A DNA stretch of 64,000 bases from Rhizobium metallidurans (GTDB lineage: Bacteria > Pseudomonadota > Alphaproteobacteria > Rhizobiales > Rhizobiaceae). The stretch lies in NCBI RefSeq assembly GCF_014196505.1, contig NZ_JACIDW010000002.1, forward strand, positions 124,001-188,000, written 5' to 3'. Position numbers and translations under genes: made by a program. The notes below the pieces were generated by a model. The model saw only the letters and a list, made by a program, of their open reading frames with translations, ran no database searches and was not told the origin of the DNA. Shown piece by piece: positions 8,206 to 16,671 of this stretch. Numbering within the stretch: position 1 is the first letter of the stretch; each line of letters begins with the position of its first letter.

Positions 8206-9123
8206 TCACGCATGGAACTCGTGACCGGCATGTTGTTCGCCTTCGGCCTCGACCTGGATCGTCGAATGAACGATGCCGAACTTTTCGCTGAGCATCGTCT
8301 CGACAGCCTTGCGTGCCACTGCCTGGTTCTCGCCGTCCTTGACGGAGATGTGCGAGGTGAAGCTGATCTGATCGTTCGAAGTCGACCACAGGTGGACATC
8401 GTGTACGTCGACGATGCCGGGAACGTCCTTGATCGCCTTGCGGATCTCATTCAGGCTCATTCCGGACGGAACGCCCTCCAGGAGAACGTTCGTCGTATCC
8501 CGCAGGAGAATCCATGTCCGTGGCAGCACCCAGACGCCGATCGCCACCGCGACCACCGGATCGACCCATGTCCAGCCCGTGAACTTGATTGCGAGAGCAC
8601 CCGCCACGACGCCGACGGAGCCGAGCATGTCCGCCCAGACTTCGAGATAGGCGCCCTTGACGTTGAAGCTGGCATCGCGCCCGGAGGCAAGCAGTCTCAT
8701 CGAAATGAGATTGACGATCAAACCCAGCACCGCGATGATCATCATCCCCGTGGATTCGACCTGCTGCGGCTCCTGGAACCGTCCTATGGCTTCAACGAAG
8801 ACATAGATCGCCACCACGAAAAGCAGCATCGCGTTGAACGTCGCGGCGAGGATCTCAAGCCGTCTATATCCGAAAGTCCGCCGCTCGTCTGCCGGACGGT
8901 TTCCGACCTTGATCGCCAGAAGAGCGATCGCGAGCGCCGCGACGTCGGTCATCATGTGCGCGGCGTCGGACAGAAGCGCGAGGCTGTTGTAGACAATCCC
9001 GCCAACGACTTCCGCCACGAGGAAGGTCGCCGTGAGCACAAGTGCCACGGTCAGCATTTTTGAATTGGCGCCAGCCGTGTGGTCGTGGGCGTGGCCTTCT
9101 CCCGCATCGTGAGAATGCGACAT
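8206..9123 (-). CDS. czcD: cation diffusion facilitator exporter (CzcD/ZitB-like)
   Basis: A 305-residue inner-membrane antiporter that exports Zn(II), Cd(II) or Co(II) for protons. A His-rich start (HSHDAGEGHAHDH) and a His end (QHAGHEFHA) flank six membrane segments. The metal-site motifs are visible: SDAAHMMTD in helix II and EVWADMLGS in helix V, the HxxxD/DxxxD-like signature of zinc-type CDFs. A C-terminal ferredoxin-like domain follows. The gene begins 14 bases after the M23 peptidase stop with GGAGG before the ATG, so the two form one operon. Zn/Cd is the most likely substrate. Confidence 0.9.
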   Translation of the reverse strand: MSHSHDAGEGHAHDHTAGANSKMLTVALVLTATFLVAEVVGGIVYNSLALLSDAAHMMTDVAALAIALLAIKVGNRPADERRTFGYRRLEILAATFNAMLLFVVAIYVFVEAIGRFQEPQQVESTGMMIIAVLGLIVNLISMRLLASGRDASFNVKGAYLEVWADMLGSVGVVAGALAIKFTGWTWVDPVVAVAIGVWVLPRTWILLRDTTNVLLEGVPSGMSLNEIRKAIKDVPGIVDVHDVHLWSTSNDQISFTSHISVKDGENQAVARKAVETMLSEKFGIVHSTIQVEAEGEQHAGHEFHA

Positions 9124-9137
9124 TCAGTAGTCCTCCG

Positions 9138-11063
9138 TTAAGTATCCGGCGCGCTCGGCGGCGGCGGGGTGTCGAGAAGTGTATCGATGCGTTTGCGCTC
9201 TTTTTGAAAGGTGAGAAGCCGATCATCCTTGAGGGATTCGTCGGTTGGCAGGCGGACTTTGAGCGGGTCGACTCGCCGTCCGTTTACCAGCAATTCATAA
9301 TGCAAGTGCGAACCGGTCACCATCCCGGTAGCACCAATGTAGCCGATCACCTGGCCCTGCTTCACCTTTCCCCCGGCGACGACGTTTTTGGCGATCGCGC
9401 TCTGGTGGCTGTAGGAGGAAACATATCCATTCGCGTGGCGGATCAGGGTCTGGTTGCCATATCCGCCCGTATCCCATCCCGCCTTGATGACGTCGCCGTC
9501 TCCCGCGGCAATGATCGGCGTTCCTGTAGGCGCGGGGTAATCGACGCCGGTATGCATGCGCACGAATCCGAGAACCGGGTGTCGACGCATGCCAAAGCTC
9601 GAATTCGGCGGAACACTCGGGACCGGACTGCGAAGCAGGAATTGACGCAGACTTTTTCCATTCTCGTCGAAGTAGCCGATGCTGCCGTCCACGGGATCAC
9701 GAAACTTGTAGAACCGGGCTTCGCGATCACCGAGACGCGCGCTGAAATAGAGAAGCTCCGAGTTCTCCTCGGCCTTCCCGTCGCTTCCGGACGAATAGAA
9801 GGCCTCCAGACTGTCCGACGATTTCAGCGGCGCCTGCAGGTCGAAGGACGACGCCATGATACCGACGATCGTCTTGGCCATGCCGAGCGTCATGCCATAA
9901 TTGAGCGCGCTCCGGTAAATGCCGTCATAGACCTTTGGCAGGTCCAGAGGAGCCGCCCGTCCGATCGTGACGCCCCCTTCGCCGACGGCACCGAACCGCT
10001 CAGGCTCGGCCCCGGTGACGAACCTGCCGGCATCGTCGACGGCGATGCTGGCCTGGTGCCGCTGCGACCGGTACAGGCTCGCCCGCACGACCTTCAGATC
10101 CTGTCCACGCTGGATGACGCCCATGCGGACCGTATCACCGACATCGACGTTCTGGCCCGCGCCGGCCGCAAGCAGGTTTCCGACCATTCCCGCCTGCCCG
10201 GCCGGATAGCCGGCGGATTTCAGGGCCTCGGTCACGGTGGTTTTTCCGCCGACATTGATCACGTCCTCGGCGAACTGTTCCGTGTTGGCCGTGATCGCCG
10301 CCGCCGTCGAATAGGAGACATTCTGCTCAAGCACCTTCGCGGTGCTGCCCATGGGCGGCAGGTCGTCGCTATCCGAGAAGCGTTCGGGATCGACATAGAC
10401 CGCCGAGACGGTCGCCCCTTCCAGAAGCGCCATGCCATCGGCGCGGACGGAGGCCTCGATCTCCTCGAAGCTCAATCCCGGCGCCACCGGCCACTTGCCG
10501 GAAGCCGAGTAGTTGCCTGTCTTCAAGGCTATCTCGGTCTCGACCTTCGCGCCGTAAAGCGCTCCCTCCTCGGACGGTTCAGCCTCGCTTCCCGAGACCC
10601 CCGAGAGAACCGCCGTCGGGTCGAACTTGGGATAATTCGTTCCCGAGGCGCCACCAGCGGCCAACTGCATCTGGACGTGGGTATAAGGCTGACTTCTGAC
10701 GACCTCGCGATCGCCTTCCTTGACGATCGAAGAGAGCTCCATGACCCTGCGATCGGACGCGCGCGCGGCCTTCAGCGTCCCGACGATTCTGGCCCCGCGC
10801 AGCACGCTTTCGTCGGCATGGCTCGCTTCCGTGGGCAGGCTGACGGCTTCCGCGGGTGTCGCCAGCTGCTGTCTGCCGTCCATTGCCGCGAATAGCGCGA
10901 CCCCCATCAACAGGGTCGACGTCGCTCCCGTGAGCGCGATGCCCGTCAGCCACCGGCTCGACACCTGTCTGCGGTCGGGCTGGCGTCGCCCGTCCGCGGG
11001 GATCGCGGCAGCGTTTCCGAGAGATCTTTGGATCGCTTCTTTGTTCACCACATGCCGTCTCAA
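9138..11063 (-). CDS. M23-family periplasmic metallopeptidase (LytM-type)
   Basis: A 641-residue envelope protein with one N-terminal membrane anchor (about residues 38-60), a long periplasmic region, and a C-terminal LytM/M23 domain. Zinc ligands are seen in RRHPVLGFVRMHTGVDYP (H and D about residues 503-507) and GSHLHYEL (about 583-589). The family cleaves peptide crosslinks in peptidoglycan. Size and layout resemble rhizobial growth-related M23 proteins such as RgsM. It lies directly upstream of the CDF exporter gene in an apparent operon and downstream of an L,D-transpeptidase (60-base gap), which is an unusual genetic link between wall remodelling and metal export. Confidence 0.85.
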   Translation of the reverse strand: MRRHVVNKEAIQRSLGNAAAIPADGRRQPDRRQVSSRWLTGIALTGATSTLLMGVALFAAMDGRQQLATPAEAVSLPTEASHADESVLRGARIVGTLKAARASDRRVMELSSIVKEGDREVVRSQPYTHVQMQLAAGGASGTNYPKFDPTAVLSGVSGSEAEPSEEGALYGAKVETEIALKTGNYSASGKWPVAPGLSFEEIEASVRADGMALLEGATVSAVYVDPERFSDSDDLPPMGSTAKVLEQNVSYSTAAAITANTEQFAEDVINVGGKTTVTEALKSAGYPAGQAGMVGNLLAAGAGQNVDVGDTVRMGVIQRGQDLKVVRASLYRSQRHQASIAVDDAGRFVTGAEPERFGAVGEGGVTIGRAAPLDLPKVYDGIYRSALNYGMTLGMAKTIVGIMASSFDLQAPLKSSDSLEAFYSSGSDGKAEENSELLYFSARLGDREARFYKFRDPVDGSIGYFDENGKSLRQFLLRSPVPSVPPNSSFGMRRHPVLGFVRMHTGVDYPAPTGTPIIAAGDGDVIKAGWDTGGYGNQTLIRHANGYVSSYSHQSAIAKNVVAGGKVKQGQVIGYIGATGMVTGSHLHYELLVNGRRVDPLKVRLPTDESLKDDRLLTFQKERKRIDTLLDTPPPPSAPDT

Positions 11064-11123
11064 TTACGGGATTGTACCGGTTTCAGGCACGGTCCGCGCA
11101 AAGGTTAATCTCGAACTGCCCGC

Positions 11124-11837
11124 CTACTGGCGGACAATGACGCGCGCCTTGATCGGAACGCGCGTATACAAATCGATCACGTCCTGGTTCAAAAGTCGAA
11201 CACATCCTGACGATACGGCCTTGCCGATCGACCGCCAGTCATTGGTACCGTGGAGGCGATAGAGCGTGTCCTTGCCGTCGGAGAAAATGTAAAGAGCGCG
11301 AGCGCCGAGCGGATTGTCGATGCCGCCCTCCATTCCCCCGTTCTCGATCGAATATTTCGCGAGTTCGGGCTGGCGAGCGACCATCTCATTCGGCGGCTTC
11401 CAGCGCGGCCACTTTTGACGCCACTGTATCACTCCCTCACCTGCCCATGCGAAACCTTCGCGGCCGATACCGACACCGTAACGCATCGCGGTGCCACCCG
11501 GCTCAACGACGTATAGGAATCTGGCCGGGGTATCAACGATTACCGTTCCAGGCGCTTCTCCCGTCGGGTCCATGACGCGCTGCCGGTAGAAGCTGGGGTC
11601 GATCTTGTCATAGGGAACGGCGGCCATCGTCTGATTTTCATCGACGGCCTCCGCGTACATCGACGCGAGATCGGCAGCACTCGGTGGTCCGACGGGACGG
11701 CTGGCCCGCGGTTGTTCGAAAGGAATCGGCACCGTCCTCGGCAGCCCGCCGGTCGCGCAACCTGCAAGCTGCGTCGCCCCGATCATGGCGGAGAAAGCCA
11801 TCAAGCGGCGGCGCGTCAAAACGACCGATTTGGCCAT
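11124..11837 (-). CDS. L,D-transpeptidase (YkuD/ErfK type)
   Basis: A 237-residue secreted enzyme forming 3-3 peptidoglycan crosslinks or anchoring proteins to the wall. The N-terminus has an arginine-rich stretch TRRRLMAF and a lipobox LAGC (Cys27). The YkuD signature is complete: YRLHGTNDW...VSSGCVRL, with Cys at about residue 212 as nucleophile. This SGCVRL form is the classical L,D-transpeptidase, unlike the YafK-type protein at 664-1695. GGAGAA precedes the ATG. It is followed after 60 bases by the M23 peptidase and then the CDF gene on the same strand, so the three may be cotranscribed. Confidence 0.9.
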   Translation of the reverse strand: MAKSVVLTRRRLMAFSAMIGATQLAGCATGGLPRTVPIPFEQPRASRPVGPPSAADLASMYAEAVDENQTMAAVPYDKIDPSFYRQRVMDPTGEAPGTVIVDTPARFLYVVEPGGTAMRYGVGIGREGFAWAGEGVIQWRQKWPRWKPPNEMVARQPELAKYSIENGGMEGGIDNPLGARALYIFSDGKDTLYRLHGTNDWRSIGKAVSSGCVRLLNQDVIDLYTRVPIKARVIVRQ

Positions 11838-11889
11838 GCGGGGTCATTCTCCGTGGAATTCAATGTGCGCGGAACCAAAAGACGTAGAA

Positions 11890-11919
11890 GGCTCCGGCGC
11901 CCAGATGGGCGCCGGAGCC
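11890..11919 (-). terminator. terminator downstream of cadA
   Basis: Perfect 14-base arms GGCTCCGGCGCCCA / TGGGCGCCGGAGCC around a two-base loop, lying between the cadA stop and the L,D-transpeptidase start on the same strand. A pyrimidine-rich stretch ending in TTTT follows on the minus strand. Confidence 0.75.
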
Positions 11920-11938
11920 GTTATCCGACAAGTCGATG

Positions 11939-14758
11939 TCAGCCGTCCTTCGGCACCTTAAGCAGGCGCAAGGCGTTCATCGTGACGAGCACCGTCGCGC
12001 CGGTATCGGCGAGAATTGCCGGCCACAAGCCCGTGAGGCCGATGACGGTCGTGACCAGGAACACGGCCTTCAGCGCGAGCGACATGAAGATGTTCTGGTA
12101 GATGTTTCGCATCGTCCGCTTGGACAGATCGATCATCCTCGAAATGTCCGACACGCGACCATGAAGAATGGCGGCGTCGGCCGTTTCAAGCGCCACGTCG
12201 GTGCCCCCACCCATGGCGATACCAACGTTTGCCGCGGCCAGAGCCGGAGCGTCGTTGATACCATCGCCAACCTTGGCGACCACGAGGCCGAGCTTCTGCA
12301 TCTCGCCGACGATCTTCTGCTTGTCTTCCGGCAGGAGCTGGGCCTTCACCGAAATGCCCAGTTGCTTTCCGATCGCCGAAGCGGTCCGGTTGTTGTCGCC
12401 GGTCAGCATGACGGTCTTCACGCCGATCTGTTCCAGCTGCTTCAAACCATCACGAGCATCGGCCCGCGGTTCGTCACGCATGGCGATCGCGCCGGCGAGC
12501 TTTCCGCCCACGATGAGGACCGACACGGTCTTGCCTTCGTCGTTGAGCTTGGTGATCGTCGCCTGCTGCTCATCCGAGAGGCCGACACGGTCCGCGGCAG
12601 CCGACGGCGAGCCGAAGAATACGTCGTGGCTTTCGACCGTTGCCGTAACCCCCTTGCCGCCGATCGCTTTCGCATCGATCGCAGCGGGAATGTTGACTTG
12701 ATCCTCCTCGGCCTTCTTCAGAATGGCGATGGCGAGCGGATGGCTTGAGCCGGTCTCGAGCGCGGCCGACATTCTGAGCACCTCGGAAGGAGCCATGCCG
12801 AAATCGAGGATGTCGGTAACCTTCGGCTTGCCTTCGGTGAGCGTACCCGTCTTGTCGAGGGCGACCGCGGTGATCTTGCCAAGGGTCTCGAGCACGGCTC
12901 CGCCCTTCATCAGCAGTCCGCGACGTGCGCCCGATGACAGCGATGCAGCGATCGCGGCAGGCGTCGAAATAACCAGGGCGCACGGGCACCCGATCAGAAG
13001 CAGCGCCAGTCCCTTGTAGATCCACTCGTTCCAGTCACCACCAGCAAGGAGAGGCGGCAGGGTCGCGACCAGAGCAGCCACGACGACGACACCAGGGGTG
13101 TAATAGAAAGAGAAGCGGTCGATGAACCGTTCGGTCGGAGCCTTGGATTCCTGAGCCTCTTCCACCAGCTTGACGACGCGAGCGATCGTGTTGTCGGCGG
13201 CAGCGGCCGTAACCCGAACGCGCAGGGCGGCATCACCGTTGACGGTGCCCGCGAATACCTTGTCGTCGACGCCCTTTCTCACCGGCACGCTCTCACCGGT
13301 CACGGGCGCTTCGTCGATCGAGCTCTCGCCGGCAATGATCACGCCGTCGGCGGACACGCGGTCACCGGGGCGGACCAGGATGATCGCGTCCACCTCGACG
13401 TCCTCGGCCGGAACTTCGCGCGTGCGTCCGTTCTCTTCGACCAGCGCCATCTTTGGCACGAGGTTGGCCAGGGACTGGATGCTCGCACGGGCCTTGCCCG
13501 CCGCGACACCCTCGAGAAGTTCGCCTACGAGGAACAGGAAGACAACCGCGGCGGCTTCCTCGCTCGCGTCGATGATGACCGCTCCAGCGGCGGCGATCGT
13601 CATCAGCATTTCGATGGAGAACGGCGTACCCGCGCGGGCAGCCATGAACGCGCGGCGAGCGATCGGCATCAGGCCGACGAGCATCGCCACGACGAAGGCG
13701 TAGGAACCGGTCTGCGGGAAGAGGTGGCCAATGCCATAGGCCGCGACCAGCGCCGCGCCCGCCATGATCGTCAGGCGACCCTTGCGGCTTTTCCACCATG
13801 GCCCATTCGTCGGTCCATGGTCATGGCCATGCAGCCCCGAGGTTTCACTGCCGTGGGAATGGCTTCCGCCGGCATTGGCCGGTTGCGCCGCTTCGATCGA
13901 ATAGCCGAGACCGCGCACCTGCTTTTCGATCGCGGGAACGTCGATGGCATCCTTGTGACGAACGGTCATCGTACCCGCGGTGACGGAGACGGAGACCGTG
14001 TCGACGCCGCTGAGACGGCGGACGGCGGTATCGATCTTCGCCGCGCAGGACGCGCAGTCCATGCCGCCGATGCGAAAGCGTGTCATGCCCTGATCCGGGC
14101 CAACGTTGCCGTCCGCTTTTTCATGATCATGGTCGTGACCGGAATGATCGTGGCCGGAATGGTCGTGGCCAGAGTGATCATGGCCGGAATGGTCGTGTCC
14201 GGCGTGATCGTGGTCATGCTTGTGACCGGAGTGGTCGTGATCGTGGCCGCAAGACGCGTGGTCGTGGCCGGCATGATCATGGCCAGCGTGATCGTGGTCA
14301 CCATGCTTGTGACCAGCATGATCGTGGTCATGGCCGCAGGACGCGTGGTCGTGACCCGCGTGATCGTGGTCCTTATGGTCATGACCCGAGTGATCGTGAC
14401 CCTTGTGGTCGTGGCCCTTGTGGTCGTGGCCAGAGTGGTCATGGTCCTTGTGATCATGGCCGGCGTGATCATGGCCTGCGTGATCGTGTTTTTCGTGCTT
14501 GTGCTCGGCCTTGGCGGCGGCCGCCGGCTTGGCTGGCGTCGAAATACGGGAAACCGGATAGCCGAGGCCACTGACCTTCTTTTCGATTTTCGCGAGATCG
14601 GCGGAGAGAAGATGACTAATGGTCATCGTCCCCGCGGTCACGGAAACCGATACATCCTCGATGCCTGTTGAGCGCCTTACGGCGGTGTCGATCTTGGATG
14701 CGCAAGAGGCGCAATCCATACCGCTCACCCGGTACTTGGTCTTGATGATTTCATTCAT
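11939..14758 (-). CDS. cadA: P1B-type heavy-metal ATPase (CadA/ZntA) with His-rich linker
   Basis: A 939-residue efflux pump, long for this family. Domains in order: heavy-metal-associated domain 1 (GMDCASC, residues 13-19); a 128-residue linker of repeated GHDH-type units (86-213, with three ASCGHDH units); a second heavy-metal domain (GMDCASC, 232-238); membrane helices; CPC at 591-593 in IGCPCALVIS; phosphorylation site D635-K-T-G-T; the SSHPLA motif; GDGINDAPAL; and the last two helices. CPC with twin HMA domains and this linker indicates Zn/Cd/Pb (P1B-2) transport. It is divergent from the CsoR-type gene and has a MerR-type promoter. Cytosolic metal is pumped to the periplasm. Confidence 0.95.
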   Translation of the reverse strand: MNEIIKTKYRVSGMDCASCASKIDTAVRRSTGIEDVSVSVTAGTMTISHLLSADLAKIEKKVSGLGYPVSRISTPAKPAAAAKAEHKHEKHDHAGHDHAGHDHKDHDHSGHDHKGHDHKGHDHSGHDHKDHDHAGHDHASCGHDHDHAGHKHGDHDHAGHDHAGHDHASCGHDHDHSGHKHDHDHAGHDHSGHDHSGHDHSGHDHSGHDHDHEKADGNVGPDQGMTRFRIGGMDCASCAAKIDTAVRRLSGVDTVSVSVTAGTMTVRHKDAIDVPAIEKQVRGLGYSIEAAQPANAGGSHSHGSETSGLHGHDHGPTNGPWWKSRKGRLTIMAGAALVAAYGIGHLFPQTGSYAFVVAMLVGLMPIARRAFMAARAGTPFSIEMLMTIAAAGAVIIDASEEAAAVVFLFLVGELLEGVAAGKARASIQSLANLVPKMALVEENGRTREVPAEDVEVDAIILVRPGDRVSADGVIIAGESSIDEAPVTGESVPVRKGVDDKVFAGTVNGDAALRVRVTAAAADNTIARVVKLVEEAQESKAPTERFIDRFSFYYTPGVVVVAALVATLPPLLAGGDWNEWIYKGLALLLIGCPCALVISTPAAIAASLSSGARRGLLMKGGAVLETLGKITAVALDKTGTLTEGKPKVTDILDFGMAPSEVLRMSAALETGSSHPLAIAILKKAEEDQVNIPAAIDAKAIGGKGVTATVESHDVFFGSPSAAADRVGLSDEQQATITKLNDEGKTVSVLIVGGKLAGAIAMRDEPRADARDGLKQLEQIGVKTVMLTGDNNRTASAIGKQLGISVKAQLLPEDKQKIVGEMQKLGLVVAKVGDGINDAPALAAANVGIAMGGGTDVALETADAAILHGRVSDISRMIDLSKRTMRNIYQNIFMSLALKAVFLVTTVIGLTGLWPAILADTGATVLVTMNALRLLKVPKDG
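14120..14503 (-). repeat. tandem repeats encoding the His-rich linker of cadA
   Basis: Degenerate 15-base units coding [S/A/K]GHDH or KDHDH, with two longer units containing ASCGHDHDH. The repeated block fills residues 86-213. Such tracts bind Zn/Ni/Cd and change length by slippage between strains. Confidence 0.85.
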
Positions 14759-14788
14759 TGCGGTAAACCTCGATAGCTTCGAGATATG

Positions 14789-14819
14789 TACCTACAACCT
14801 CATGTCACTATAGGTTCAA
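14789..14819 (-). promoter_or_regulatory. MerR-family-type promoter/operator of cadA
   Basis: On the minus strand TTGAAC (14814-14819) and TAGGTA (14789-14794) are 19 bases apart. The region between holds the dyad AACCT...AGGTT (AACCTATAGTGACATGAGG), closely like known ZntR/CadR operators such as ACCCTATAGT...AGGGT. The ATG of cadA is 31 bases downstream. The regulator gene is not in this window. Confidence 0.7.
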
Positions 14820-14908
14820 GTGGAAAAAAACGGCTAGGAAAGAAACTCGTAATCGATGGTTTTCGCGAGCATTCCAATCCGCTTCGACAAGGTCGACGCT
14901 TGAAATAT

Positions 14909-14926
14909 CCTATCCAGGGGGATAGG
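14909..14926 (+). promoter_or_regulatory. G-tract palindrome, probable operator of the CsoR-type regulator
   Basis: CCTATCC-AGGG-GGATAGG: perfect seven-base arms around a G-tract, ending eight bases before the regulator ATG. CsoR/RcnR/FrmR-family proteins bind such GC-tract sites flanked by AT-rich inverted repeats. Autoregulation, and control of the following MFS gene, is the natural reading. Confidence 0.65.
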
Positions 14927-14934
14927 TTGCGGAC

Positions 14935-15210
14935 ATGGAAGAACATCGGCACGAAACCCATCCCGACATCGTCAAGCGGCTCAAGCGGGCCGAAGGGCAT
15001 CTGAAAAGCGTGATCGCCATGATCGAGGGCGGACGGCCCTGCCTCGACATCGCTCAGCAACTCCATGCCGTGGAGAAGGCGATCATCAACGCCAAGCGAA
15101 CATTGATCCAGGATCACCTCGATCATTGCCTCGAGGACACGATCGGGGTTCTGCCCCGCGATCAACGCCAGTCGATCGACGAGTTCAAGGCCATCACCAA
15201 GTACCTTTGA
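14935..15210 (+). CDS. CsoR/RcnR-family metal-sensing repressor
   Basis: A 91-residue all-helical repressor of the DUF156 family. Conserved core: HPDIVKRLKRAEGHLKSV (residues 9-26) and RPCLDIAQQL. Candidate metal ligands are Cys36, His61 and Cys65, the C-H-C set of Cu(I)-sensing CsoR and of Ni(II)-sensing InrS; His4/His6 and His22 could add a fourth ligand as in nickel or cobalt sensors. Cys65 differs from RcnR, which has His there. It is divergent from cadA, carries its own G-tract operator, and is followed 17 bases later by an NreB-like MFS exporter, which favours nickel or cobalt over copper. Metal identity is inference. Confidence 0.85.
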   Translation: MEEHRHETHPDIVKRLKRAEGHLKSVIAMIEGGRPCLDIAQQLHAVEKAIINAKRTLIQDHLDHCLEDTIGVLPRDQRQSIDEFKAITKYL

Positions 15211-15227
15211 GCATAACGGGATCGAAC

Positions 15228-16550
15228 ATGCTGAACGTCCTCGCAAACCGCACCTACCGTCATCTGTTTCTCGCCCAGGTCATCGCGCTGGTCGGGACCG
15301 GGCTCGCCACGGTGGCGCTCGGCCTCCTGGCCTACAGTCTCGCCGGCGCCGATGCGGGCGCGGTTCTCGGGACGGCCCTGGCGATCAAGATGATCGCCTA
15401 TGTCGGCGTCGCGCCGGTCGCGGCCGCCTTCGCCGAGCGGCTGCCCAGGCGCACGATGCTGGTGTCTCTCGACCTCATCCGGGCGGCGGTGGCTCTGTTG
15501 CTGCCCTTTGTCACCGAGGTCTGGCAGGTCTATGTCCTGATTTTCGTGCTTCAGTCGGCATCGGCGGCCTTCACGCCGACCTTTCAGGCCACCATCCCCG
15601 ACGTGCTTCCCGAAGAAAAGGAGTATACGCGGGCGCTCTCGCTCTCGCGTCTCGCCTACGATCTGGAGAGTGTCGTCAGTCCGATGCTGGCGGCGGCCTT
15701 GCTGACGGTCATCAGTTTCCACAGCCTGTTCGCCGGAACCGTCATCGGCTTCCTCGCCTCGGCCGCGCTCGTCGTCTCCGTTGTCCTTCCCTCCCCCAAG
15801 GCCACCGAGCGGCGCGGCATTTACGACAGGACGACCCGGGGCCTGCGCATCTATCTGGCGACGCCTCGCCTCAGGGGTCTGCTCGCCATCAACCTTGCCG
15901 TCGCGTCGGCAAGCGCGATGGTGATCGTCAACACCGTGGTTCTGGTACAGGCGGAGTTCTCCCTGACGCAGAGAGCGACGGCATTGGCGCTGGCGGCCTT
16001 CGGCGGCGGCTCCATGCTCGCGGCGCTGGCTCTTCCGCGATTGCTCGATCGCCTGCCCGACCGACAGGCAATGCTTTGCGGCGCGGCGATCCTCGTCGTC
16101 GGGGTCGGCCTTGGAATGTTCGTGGGGAACTACGCGATGCTGCTCCCCTTGTGGTTCGCCCTCGGCATCGGCTACTCGCTGGCTCAGACCCCATCCGGCC
16201 GACTGCTGCGCCGGTCGTCCCGGCCCGAGGATCGGCCGGCGCTTTTCGCCGCGCAGTTCGCGCTCTCCCATGCCTGCTGGCTGATCACCTATCCGATCGC
16301 GGGCTGGCTAGGCGCGCGCGCCGGTCTCCCCTTCACCTTCGCATCGCTCTCGCTGCTCGGCGCGGTCGCCGTATTGATCGCCGTCCGGGTGTGGCCGGCG
16401 GACGATCCGCAGGAACTGGAACACACCCACGGCGATCTGGACGCCAACCACCCGCACATCGCTGGTGCCGAACGCTTCGCCGGCGGCCACCGTCATTCGC
16501 ATGCCTATGTGATCGACAACGACCACACGCAATGGCCGCGCGCGGGATGA
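15228..16550 (+). CDS. MFS metal exporter with His-rich tail (NreB-like)
   Basis: A 440-residue, 12-helix major facilitator. The last 42 residues are His-rich and cytoplasmic (EHTHGDLDANHPH...GGHRHSHAYVIDNDH), as in NreB-type nickel exporters. The start MLNVLANRTYRHLF is the first ATG after the CsoR-type stop (17 bases away); the longer upstream frame overlaps that gene and is not needed. Cotranscription with the sensor predicts metal-induced expression. Nickel or cobalt export is the best guess; the bare MFS fold itself does not prove the substrate. Confidence 0.8.
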   Translation: MLNVLANRTYRHLFLAQVIALVGTGLATVALGLLAYSLAGADAGAVLGTALAIKMIAYVGVAPVAAAFAERLPRRTMLVSLDLIRAAVALLLPFVTEVWQVYVLIFVLQSASAAFTPTFQATIPDVLPEEKEYTRALSLSRLAYDLESVVSPMLAAALLTVISFHSLFAGTVIGFLASAALVVSVVLPSPKATERRGIYDRTTRGLRIYLATPRLRGLLAINLAVASASAMVIVNTVVLVQAEFSLTQRATALALAAFGGGSMLAALALPRLLDRLPDRQAMLCGAAILVVGVGLGMFVGNYAMLLPLWFALGIGYSLAQTPSGRLLRRSSRPEDRPALFAAQFALSHACWLITYPIAGWLGARAGLPFTFASLSLLGAVAVLIAVRVWPADDPQELEHTHGDLDANHPHIAGAERFAGGHRHSHAYVIDNDHTQWPRAG

Positions 16551-16641
16551 GTATCTTGGCCCCCATGCCAGGCCGGCCTCGATAGACCTCGCTCCCACAC
16601 TTTATATACGGGCATGTACAGGCCGGCATCGAAACAGCGGC

Positions 16642-16657
16642 GCCCGGCCAGCCGGGC
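16642..16657. terminator. GC hairpin between MFS exporter and fdhD
   Basis: GCCCGGC-CA-GCCGGGC, perfect seven-base arms between two convergent genes. No T-run follows, so terminator activity is only possible. Confidence 0.35.
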
Positions 16658-16671
16658 CCGCGAACCGTGCT

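Noticed and set aside
9042..10895. 617-codon plus-strand frame opposite the M23 peptidase gene
   Set aside because: Arg/His-rich shadow of the M23 gene; composition is atypical and no family pattern is seen.
14120..14503. Possible CRISPR-like array because of regular repeats
   Set aside because: Units are 15 bases, in frame, encode GHDH peptide repeats and have no spacers.
13724..14671. Plus-strand frame rich in Val/Met repeats opposite the cadA His linker
   Set aside because: The repeats are the antisense reading of GHDH codons; not a membrane protein gene.
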